Assembly: GCA_015487335.1 (NCBI GenBank)
Contig: WFPZ01000152.1
Span: forward strand, 1-7,217
Origin: Paracoccaceae bacterium
GTDB taxonomy: Bacteria > Pseudomonadota > Alphaproteobacteria > Rhodobacterales > Rhodobacteraceae
Direction: 5' to 3'
Length of the DNA stretch: 7,217 bases
Position numbers and translations under genes: made by a program. The notes below the pieces were generated by a model, which was not told the origin of the DNA, ran no database searches, and was given only the letters and a program-made list of their open reading frames with translations. Positions 1 through 7,217 of this stretch are shown piece by piece. Position 1 is the first letter of the stretch; every line of letters starts with the position of its first letter.

Positions 1-150
1 CGGCAGGTGCTGGCGGTGGTCAACTTCCCGCCCCGGCAGATCGGCAGGTTCATGTCCGAGGTGCTGGTGCTGGGGGTGCCCGACGAGGACGGCGAGGTGG
101 TTCTGGTCGGGCCGGATATCGAGGTGCCCTCGGGCGGGCGGCTGTACTGA
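1..150 (+). CDS. csaA: CsaA-type tRNA-binding protein, C-terminal part
   Basis: The reading frame is open from the first base and ends in TGA at 148-150, giving the last 49 residues of a protein whose start lies outside the window. The motifs VVNFPPRQIG, MSEVLVLG and VVLVGPDIEVPSGGRL match the C-terminal half of the CsaA / YgjH-type tRNA-binding domain (OB fold, the EMAP-II-like family), whose members are about 110 residues long, so slightly more than half the gene is missing. Family members are small homodimers that bind tRNA; CsaA of Bacillus was also described as a chaperone-like factor linked to protein secretion. The role here is inferred from the family only. The gene converges on tdk with about 100 bases between the stops. 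Identification rests on recalled family sequence and is fairly secure despite the short length. Confidence 0.82.
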   Translation, partial: RQVLAVVNFPPRQIGRFMSEVLVLGVPDEDGEVVLVGPDIEVPSGGRLY

Positions 151-163
151 GCGGGGCCTGCCT

Positions 164-182
164 GCCGCGCCTTCGGCTTTTT
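164..182 (+). terminator. Weak candidate terminator after the CsaA-type gene
   Basis: GCCG (164-167) can pair with CGGC (174-177) around a six-base loop, followed at once by five T residues (178-182). It begins 14 bases after the stop codon, the right place for a Rho-independent terminator, but the stem is only 4 bp and its loop can also form a rival GCC/GGC pairing. It may be a marginal or decayed terminator. Confidence 0.25.
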
Positions 183-228
183 GCATCGGGAACTGCGCCT
201 CGGGGGGGGCGAACGGCCCGCAGGGCAA

Positions 229-249
229 GAGGGGGCAGGCGGCCCCCTT
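229..249 (-). terminator. Candidate terminator downstream of tdk
   Basis: GGGGGC (231-236) pairs perfectly with GCCCCC (242-247) around the loop AGGCG, and A230-T248 and G229-T249 extend the stem. It lies 6 bases past the tdk stop codon. Read on the minus strand, the stem is followed by CTTGCC, so the T tract is poor. The strong GC stem supports a terminator or a 3' end stabiliser; it could serve the convergent plus-strand gene too. Confidence 0.35.
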
Positions 250-254
250 GCGGC

Positions 255-848
255 TCAGTCCTGGCGCGGCCTGTCGCCCACGGCCTCGCGCCAGTGGCGG
301 CGGCACAGCGAGACATAGGTTTCGTTGCCGCCGATCTGGATCTGGGCGCCGTCGGTCAGAACGTTTCCCGCCTCGTCCTGGCGCACCACCATGGTGGCCT
401 TCTTGCCGCAATGGCAGATGGTGCGGGCCTCGCGCATCTCGTCGGCCAGCGCCAGAAGGGCGGCCGATCCGGGAAACAGTTCGCCCCGGAAATCCACCCG
501 CAGCCCGTAGCACATGATCGGCACGTGCAGATCGTCCACGGCCCGGGCCAGCTGCCAGACCTGTTCCTTTTCCAGAAACTGCGCCTCGTCGATGAACACG
601 CAGGCCACCGGCCCCGCGTCCAGCCTTCGTGCGATCTTGGCAAACAGGTCTTCGCCGGCCTCGAAGGTGTCGGCCTCGCAGCCGATTCCGATGCGCGAGC
701 CGATCCGCCCTTCGCCGGCGCGGTTGTCGAGCCGGGCGGTCAGCAGATAGGTGTCCATGCCGCGCTCACGGTAGTTGTATGAAGCCTGCAGCAGCAGCGT
801 CGACTTGCCGGCGTTCATGGTGGAGTAGTGAAAATACAGCTTGGCCAT
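255..848 (-). CDS. tdk: Thymidine kinase (type II, zinc-binding)
   Basis: This gene encodes a 197-residue cytosolic thymidine kinase, which transfers the gamma phosphate of ATP to thymidine to give dTMP in the salvage pathway. The Walker A loop MNAGKST is at residues 11-17. The Walker B segment VFIDEAQF ends at 91, and Glu88 is the expected catalytic base. YGLRVDFRGELFPGS (114-128) is the usual conserved block after it. The zinc site is complete: C145 and C147 (CHC) plus C182 and H185 (CRRH), and the lasso region IQIGGNETY is at 170-178. Length and motif order match the E. coli type. ATG at 848 is preferred over the upstream in-frame GTG at 857, because AGG at 859-857 sits 8 bases before the ATG and overlaps the GTG, and the family usually starts MAKLYF or similar. 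The gene stands alone on this strand with a long upstream gap. No broken motif is seen. Confidence 0.97.
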   Translation of the reverse strand: MAKLYFHYSTMNAGKSTLLLQASYNYRERGMDTYLLTARLDNRAGEGRIGSRIGIGCEADTFEAGEDLFAKIARRLDAGPVACVFIDEAQFLEKEQVWQLARAVDDLHVPIMCYGLRVDFRGELFPGSAALLALADEMREARTICHCGKKATMVVRQDEAGNVLTDGAQIQIGGNETYVSLCRRHWREAVGDRPRQD

Positions 849-934
849 GCGCTGCACCTAGCGTCTTGCCGCACCGTTTTTCAAGGGCCGGGCGCCGGCC
901 GGGGAACGGTCTCGCCGAGACTTGCAAATTGGAA

Positions 935-1111
935 GGTCCTGGGCACTCGGCCCTGGGGATGGAGCGGACCCCCAACCATTTACGCTTCGGCGAGCCCGTC
1001 ACGATGCGGGCCAACGCCCGGCACCGTGTCCACCGGCTTGCACCGGAGAATCCCACCCACGAACCGGCAGTTGCCGGCCACTCACAACCCCCCGTAATTG
1101 GAGGCCCCTCC
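935..1111. other. Candidate structured RNA or leader (multi-hairpin, strand unknown)
   Basis: Several inverted repeats follow each other closely: GGTCC 935-939 with GGACC 966-970, enclosing GGGC 941-944 with GCCC 950-953; CGC-TTCG-GCG at 983-992, a UUCG tetraloop closed by C-G if read on the plus strand; a 12-bp stem with one mismatch and one bulge at 1000-1028 with loop CAAC; CCGG 1033-1036 with CCGG 1043-1046; CCGGC 1064-1068 with GCCGG 1073-1077; and GGAG 1100-1103 with CTCC 1108-1111. CGGGC at 1007-1011 can pair either with GCCCG at 994-998 or with the identical GCCCG at 1016-1020, so two rival hairpins are possible. The UUCG loop favours the plus strand, but in DNA of this GC content many short stems arise by chance. 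It could be a small RNA, a 5' leader of either flanking gene, or nothing. I do not recognise a known family. Confidence 0.35.
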
Positions 1112-1156
1112 CGAATGTCATTTACTTGAAGAGGGTTTAATGGGAATAAATCGAAA

Positions 1157-1188
1157 GAATTCCCCGGTCTCGGGGTTCGTTTGTTTCA
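1157..1188 (+). terminator. Hairpin with T-rich tail just before the CII-like gene
   Basis: CCCCG (1162-1166) pairs with CGGGG (1171-1175) around the loop GTCT, and GAA (1157-1159) can pair with TTC (1176-1178) across a two-base bulge. GTTTGTTTC follows. This has the form of a Rho-independent terminator on the plus strand. It lies 20-50 bases before the start codon at 1208, so it would either end a transcript coming from the structured region or act as an attenuator in the leader of the gene. Confidence 0.4.
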
Positions 1189-1207
1189 TGGGGAGATGGA
1201 TAGATTT

Positions 1208-1663
1208 ATGACAGAAACGGAACGTTATCTGAAAAAGCATACCGAAGCGCTGGTCAAGGACGTGGGGCTGGAAGCCGCCTGCCGGCTTTCGGGCAAGTCC
1301 AAGGCCACGCTGGGGCGGTATTATTCCACGGCCGAGGAACATGCCGACAGGTTCATGCCGATCGATACCGTTGCGGCGCTCGAGATGGAGGCCGGATATC
1401 CTCATGTCACCAGCGCCCTTGCCGAGCTGAGGGGGATCACCCTTTCCTATGAGACAGGCAGGAAGAACTTTCGCGAGGGCGGCGTGAACTCGGACGTGGT
1501 GGCGCTCAGCCAGCGTTTCGCGATGCTGATGGCCGAATACAGCCGCTCGATCGAGGACGGGATCATCACCTGCAACGAGGCCAAGCGGCTGCTGGCGGAA
1601 ACCCTGGCGATCCAGGAGGTTCTGCTGAGCATGAAGCTGCACCTGGAGAGCGAGGCCACCTGA
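1208..1663 (+). CDS. CII-like helix-turn-helix regulator (putative)
   Basis: The protein has 151 residues, no signal peptide and no membrane segment, so it should be cytosolic. Residues about 16-40 (VKDVGLEAACRLSGKSKATL and the next few) read as a helix-turn-helix, with the ACRLSGKSKATLGRYY pattern and the following FMPIDTVAALE...AGYPHVTSALAEL block that I associate with phage regulatory CII-like proteins and their chromosomal relatives in alphaproteobacteria. The part after residue 95 is predicted mainly helical and could be a dimerisation or oligomerisation region. It probably binds DNA as a regulator; the target is unknown. The start is not certain: ATG at 1208 has GGAG at 1192-1195, 12 bases upstream, while ATG at 1196 touches that GGAG and TTG at 1181 has no clear site. 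No integrase, repressor or structural phage gene lies nearby, so it looks like a resident gene rather than part of a prophage. The family assignment is from memory and moderate in strength. Confidence 0.8.
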   Translation: MTETERYLKKHTEALVKDVGLEAACRLSGKSKATLGRYYSTAEEHADRFMPIDTVAALEMEAGYPHVTSALAELRGITLSYETGRKNFREGGVNSDVVALSQRFAMLMAEYSRSIEDGIITCNEAKRLLAETLAIQEVLLSMKLHLESEAT

Positions 1664-1673
1664 ACGCACCGCT

Positions 1674-1715
1674 CCGGCATGGCGTTTCCCCGCCCCGGCT
1701 TGCACCATGCGCCGG
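1674..1715 (+). terminator. Possible terminator after the CII-like gene
   Basis: CCGGC-ATGG (1674-1682) can pair with CCAT-GC-GCCGG (1705-1715) with a two-base bulge and a 22-base loop. It starts 11 bases after the stop codon. No T tract follows directly (GCGCGGCATTCATAC), so this is a weak call. Confidence 0.22.
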
Positions 1716-1757
1716 CGCGGCATTCATACATTCTGTAGATTGAATGGGTGAAATGCC

Positions 1758-1763
1758 TATAAT
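1758..1763 (+). promoter_or_regulatory. Promoter -10 box (TATAAT) of the three-gene operon
   Basis: A perfect TATAAT stands in an AT-rich patch (about 1722-1765) of an otherwise GC-rich region. A transcript would start near 1770 and give a leader of about 37 bases to the ATG at 1807. The -35 region is poor: 17 or 18 bases upstream reads GTAGAT or TGTAGA, and the better TTGAAT (1740-1745) is only 12 bases away. A weak -35 box with a perfect -10 box would fit a promoter that needs an activator; the regulator gene just upstream is one conceivable partner, but nothing shows that. Confidence 0.6.
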
Positions 1764-1806
1764 GGCCTGACACGAGTTGAGGCCTATGACTTCAGGGAGG
1801 GCAGCC

Positions 1807-2715
1807 ATGGCGGGGTTCGGGGTGTTCAGGGCCGTTCTGGCGGCAATCGTGCTGGGGCTTGGCGCGGTTGCGGCTCAGGGCGAAGAGCGGATCGAGCTGC
1901 AATCGGGCGGGCTCACGCTGGGGGCCAGGCTGGTGCTGGCCGAGGGGGGCTCGCTGGCCGACGGGGTGGTGTTGCTGACCCACGGCACCATGGGCCACTA
2001 CGGGATGGAAACCATCTCCGCCCAGCAGGATGCCCTGGCCGAGCGCGGCATCAATACCCTGGCCATCACGCTCAGCCTCGGCATCGACAGGCGCACCGGC
2101 TTTTACGATTGCGCCACGCCTGCTCGCCATCGCCACCAGGACGCGCTGGCCGAGATCGGCCTGTGGCTGGAGTGGCTGAAGGGGCAGGGGGCCGGGCAGA
2201 TCGCCCTGATGGGCCATTCGCGCGGCGGCAACCAGACGGCCTGGTTCGCGGCGGAAAATCCGCAGGCGGGGTTCGGGAAGGTCATCCTGCTGGCCCCGAT
2301 CCTGTCGGATCCTTACGCGGAAGCCGCCAGCTACGAGCGGCGCTTCGGCGTGCCGCTGGCCGACCCCCTGGAACAGGCCCGCGCCCTCGTCAGGGCCGAC
2401 CGCGGGGACGAGATGATGCGCGTGCCGGGCTTCCTGTTCTGCCGCGATGCGCAGGTGAGCGCGGCGGCCTTCGTTTCCTATTACGGGCCCGAGCCGCGGC
2501 GCAACACGGCCACCCTGCTGCCGCGGATCGCCCAGCCGGTTCTGGTGATCGGCGGCACCGCAGACAACGTGGTGCCGAACCTTGAGCAGGTGATCGGCCC
2601 GATGGCCGATGGCGAGAAGATCGTGCTGCGGATGATCGAGGATTCCGATCATGCCTTCCTCGACTTCTTCGCCGAGGATGCCGCCGATGCGGTGGCGGAG
2701 TTTCTTTCCTGGTGA
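1807..2715 (+). CDS. Secreted alpha/beta hydrolase
   Basis: This is a 302-residue alpha/beta-fold hydrolase. Residues 1-21 form a signal peptide with a hydrophobic run (AVLAAIVLGLGAVA) and a likely cut after AVA, so the enzyme should be periplasmic. The oxyanion-hole segment THGTMGH is at 58-64. The nucleophile elbow is GHSRG (136-140) with Ser138, the acid is probably Asp253 in GGTADNVVP, and the catalytic His is His282 in DSDHAF. The fold is therefore complete and should be active as an esterase, lipase or related hydrolase; the substrate cannot be told. The mature protein has two cysteines, C102 (YDCATP) and C212 (LFCRDA), which may form a disulfide. ATG at 1807 is chosen because GGAGG (1796-1800) sits 6 bases upstream and the signal peptide begins there; ATG at 1786 and TTG at 1777 lack such a site. 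Its stop overlaps the next gene by 4 bases. Confidence 0.92.
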   Translation: MAGFGVFRAVLAAIVLGLGAVAAQGEERIELQSGGLTLGARLVLAEGGSLADGVVLLTHGTMGHYGMETISAQQDALAERGINTLAITLSLGIDRRTGFYDCATPARHRHQDALAEIGLWLEWLKGQGAGQIALMGHSRGGNQTAWFAAENPQAGFGKVILLAPILSDPYAEAASYERRFGVPLADPLEQARALVRADRGDEMMRVPGFLFCRDAQVSAAAFVSYYGPEPRRNTATLLPRIAQPVLVIGGTADNVVPNLEQVIGPMADGEKIVLRMIEDSDHAFLDFFAEDAADAVAEFLSW

Positions 2716-3275
2716 GCCGGCCCGCTTTCATCGGCCACGGCCTTGCGCTGCTTGTCGCCCTCGCCGGTTCCTCCGCGGCATGGGCCGGACAGGACGGGCG
2801 GGTGTTCCTGTGGGAAGGCGACGGGCTGCGGCTGGAAACCGCCGCCCTGCCGCGTGATCAGGTGATCGCCTTCCTGTTGGCGCGCGGCTTCGACAGTGAC
2901 ACCGCCGGTGCGATCGCCGAAGAGGGCTGCATCTTCCGCTCGGCCATCGGCAGCTTCGCCCTGGCACCGGGCGAGGGGCCGGTCTCGGTCAGCCTCGGCG
3001 ATTGGCGGGTGATGGCAGACGGCCAGGAGCGCGGCCTGCGCTTGCGCGAGACCTGGGCCGCCGAGATGGCCCGCCGCGGAGCCGACCCCGCGGCGGGCAT
3101 CGCCCTGGAGTGGGCGCTGTTTCCCTCCGAGCAGAGCTTCGGCCCGGAGGATTACAACTGGGGTCTGCTGAGCTTTGCCCTGCCGCCGGGGACGCGCTTC
3201 GACTTCACCTTCTCGTGGCGGAAGGGGCAATCGGAATACAGCCGGAGTTTCACGGAAATGGAGTGCAGCCCATGA
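2712..3275 (+). CDS. Secreted two-cysteine protein of unknown function
   Basis: I do not recognise this 187-residue protein. Residues 1-25 form a clear signal peptide (hydrophobic GLALLVALAGSSAAWA, cut after AWA), so the mature form of about 162 residues should be periplasmic. It has no further membrane segment and no lipobox. The only cysteines are C73 (EEGCIF) and C185, three residues from the end (MECSP), which suggests a long-range disulfide that ties down the C terminus. The last third alternates charged and aromatic residues (FDFTFSWRKG at 163-172), as in a beta-rich domain. The start is GTG at 2712, overlapping the hydrolase stop as GTGA, with GGAG (2697-2700) 11 bases upstream. It is followed by the thioredoxin gene in an ATGA overlap. 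Its place between the two argues for a shared function, and the cysteine pair makes it a plausible client of the thioredoxin; both points are inference. Confidence 0.85.
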   Translation: MSRPAFIGHGLALLVALAGSSAAWAGQDGRVFLWEGDGLRLETAALPRDQVIAFLLARGFDSDTAGAIAEEGCIFRSAIGSFALAPGEGPVSVSLGDWRVMADGQERGLRLRETWAAEMARRGADPAAGIALEWALFPSEQSFGPEDYNWGLLSFALPPGTRFDFTFSWRKGQSEYSRSFTEMECSP

Positions 3276-3781
3276 AGGCGAGGATCTTGCGGATGCTGGC
3301 GGTGCTGCTGGCGATGCTGACGGCCGCCATGGCCCAGGCGGGGCAGCTTCAGCAGTTCGGCGAGCGCCCCGAGGCGCCCGAAATCGTACTGGAGAACCTC
3401 GACGGAGAGGTGATCTCGCTGGCCGATTTCCGCGGCCGGGTGGTGATCGTCAATTTCTGGGCCACCTGGTGCCCGCCCTGCCGCAAGGAGATGCCCTCGA
3501 TGCAGCGGGCCTGGCAGGAGCTACGGAAAAACGACGTGGTGATGCTGGCCGTCCATGTGGGCGGCACCTCCGATCAGGTGTGGGAGTTCGCCTCCGAGTT
3601 CGGCCTCGACTTCCCGATCGTGATCGACACGACATCGAAAGTGTCGCGCAGCTGGCCGATGCGGGGCCTGCCCACCACCTTCGTGATCGATCCCGGGGGG
3701 CGTATCGCCTATTTCGCCCTTGGCGCGCGCGAGTGGGACGATCCGGACATCCTGAAAACGGTCTATGCCCTGAAGAGGTAG
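3272..3781 (+). CDS. TlpA-like periplasmic thioredoxin
   Basis: This is a 169-residue TlpA/ResA-type thiol-disulfide oxidoreductase. A signal peptide or membrane anchor covers residues 1-23 (LAVLLAMLTAAMAQA), with a probable cut before GQLQQF. The thioredoxin fold follows: the typical lead-in DFRGRVVIVNFWATWCPPC has C67 and C70 as the active-site pair, and the cis-proline is Pro134 in LPTTF, followed by VIDPGGRIAYF. These proteins usually keep cysteine pairs reduced in the periplasm, as in cytochrome c maturation or repair of oxidised proteins. No cytochrome maturation gene is nearby, so the partner is more likely encoded in the same operon. ATG at 3272 overlaps the previous stop as ATGA and has GGAG (3260-3263) 8 bases upstream. 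The two active-site cysteines are the only ones in the protein. It is the last gene of the operon. Confidence 0.93.
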   Translation: MKARILRMLAVLLAMLTAAMAQAGQLQQFGERPEAPEIVLENLDGEVISLADFRGRVVIVNFWATWCPPCRKEMPSMQRAWQELRKNDVVMLAVHVGGTSDQVWEFASEFGLDFPIVIDTTSKVSRSWPMRGLPTTFVIDPGGRIAYFALGAREWDDPDILKTVYALKR

Positions 3782-3793
3782 CGCGCTGCGGCT

Positions 3794-7096
<3,303 letters not shown>

Positions 7097-7135
7097 GTCT
7101 TCCGGTCCCCGGTCGAGCGGCAGCTTACGGCCTCG

Positions 7136-7147
7136 CAGTGGCCACTG
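7136..7147. repeat. Perfect 12-base palindrome in the carB leader
   Basis: CAGTGGCCACTG is a perfect palindrome. It lies 40-50 bases before the carB ATG and just after the expected transcription start, where a repressor operator or a short RNA hairpin would act. The flanking bases do not extend it. A function is only a guess; a 12-base palindrome can also arise by chance. Confidence 0.4.
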
Positions 7148-7161
7148 GCAAATTGTCGTGG

Positions 7162-7189
7162 GTTATAGAGAAGGCAGGCGTGGGCGCAA
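7162..7189 (-). promoter_or_regulatory. carB: Probable carB promoter
   Basis: On the minus strand, TTGCGC (7189-7184) and TATAAC (7167-7162) are separated by 16 bases. The -10 box matches the consensus at five of six positions and the -35 box keeps the TTG that matters most in alphaproteobacteria. Transcription would start near 7155 and give a leader of almost 60 bases. This supports carB being transcribed on its own rather than with carA. Confidence 0.5.
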
Positions 7190-7217
7190 GCCCCGGAAGT
7201 GCGCCAAAGGGAAGCGC

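Larger units (their letters stand above)
858..1207. other. Gene-free structured intergenic region between tdk and the CII-like gene
   Basis: No open frame here has convincing protein character; the frames that cross it run into real genes in other frames or give Arg/Pro-rich shadow proteins. The stretch separates two divergently transcribed genes, so it must hold the start signals for both. From left to right it contains a GC-rich inverted repeat (GGCCGG 886-891, CCGGCC 895-900), a run of potential hairpins from 935 to 1111, an AT-rich patch at about 1118-1160 that is the likeliest promoter zone, and a hairpin with a T-rich tail at 1157-1188. TTGAAG at 1126-1131 is a possible -35 box, but no good -10 box stands at the right spacing (TAAATC at 1147-1152 is 15 bases on). 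No tRNA, SRP RNA, RNase P RNA or tmRNA signature was found. Confidence 0.7.

Noticed and set aside
886..900. GGCCGG-GCG-CCGGCC inverted repeat as a terminator
   Set aside because: No T tract follows on either strand, and it lies upstream of both flanking genes rather than at the end of one.
629..1129. A plus-strand frame running from inside tdk into the intergenic gap (also frames at 766-1056, 828-1097 and 922-1140)
   Set aside because: The translations are Arg/Pro/Ser-rich with no motif, no frame is favoured by codon use, and part of them is antisense to tdk.
890..1190. 6S RNA (ssrS) in the structured gap
   Set aside because: The length would fit, but I could not build a single long rod with a central bubble, and the usual neighbours zapA and a 5-formyltetrahydrofolate cyclo-ligase gene are absent. 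I kept it as an unclassified candidate; an Rfam scan would decide.
1118..1723. A 201-codon minus-strand frame across the CII-like gene
   Set aside because: It runs antisense through the regulator and its terminator region, lacks a ribosome binding site and resembles no family.
1792..2652. A 286-codon minus-strand frame opposite the hydrolase
   Set aside because: Its composition is that of an antisense shadow (His-, Gln-, Gly- and Arg-rich), whereas the plus strand has a signal peptide and a full catalytic triad.

Overview
The window looks like chromosomal DNA of a GC-rich alphaproteobacterium, most likely from the Rhodobacterales (Rhodobacteraceae). This is judged from the very high GC at third codon positions, the alphaproteobacterial style of CarB (a Pro-rich insert and a C-C-C-H run in the second half), a carB gene that follows its own leader rather than carA, and a regulator of a type I associate with this order. 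No database search was possible, so the taxonomic call is an inference.

Layout, left to right. Positions 1-150 (+) hold the last 49 codons of a CsaA-type tRNA-binding protein. tdk (thymidine kinase, 255-848) lies on the minus strand and converges on it. Between 849 and 1207 is a roughly 360-base stretch with no convincing gene. It holds a dense series of potential hairpins, an AT-rich patch and a hairpin followed by a T-rich run, and is the best place to look for an undescribed RNA or leader. A 151-residue helix-turn-helix protein resembling phage CII-type regulators follows (1208-1663, +).

Next comes a compact three-gene plus-strand operon behind a perfect TATAAT box: a secreted alpha/beta hydrolase (1807-2715), an unrecognised secreted protein of 187 residues (2712-3275) and a TlpA-like thioredoxin with a WCPPC active site (3272-3781). 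The genes overlap by 4 bases at both junctions (GTGA and ATGA), so they are probably translationally coupled. All three carry export signals, and each mature protein has exactly two cysteines. A shared job in the periplasm, perhaps with the thioredoxin maintaining disulfides or thiols in the other two, is a reasonable inference but not shown.

The right half is carB (3794-7096, -), the 1100-residue large subunit of carbamoyl-phosphate synthase for pyrimidine and arginine synthesis. Its catalytic and allosteric residues can be placed by comparison with the E. coli enzyme. Its stop codon faces that of the thioredoxin gene across only 12 bases. A likely promoter and a perfect 12-base palindrome precede it at the right edge. 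tdk (thymidine salvage) and carB (de novo pyrimidine synthesis) both feed pyrimidine nucleotide pools, but they are separate transcription units and nothing here links their control.

Most of the window is ordinary core genome. The parts worth a second look are the structured gap at 858-1207, the CII-like regulator beside it and the three-gene secreted operon.
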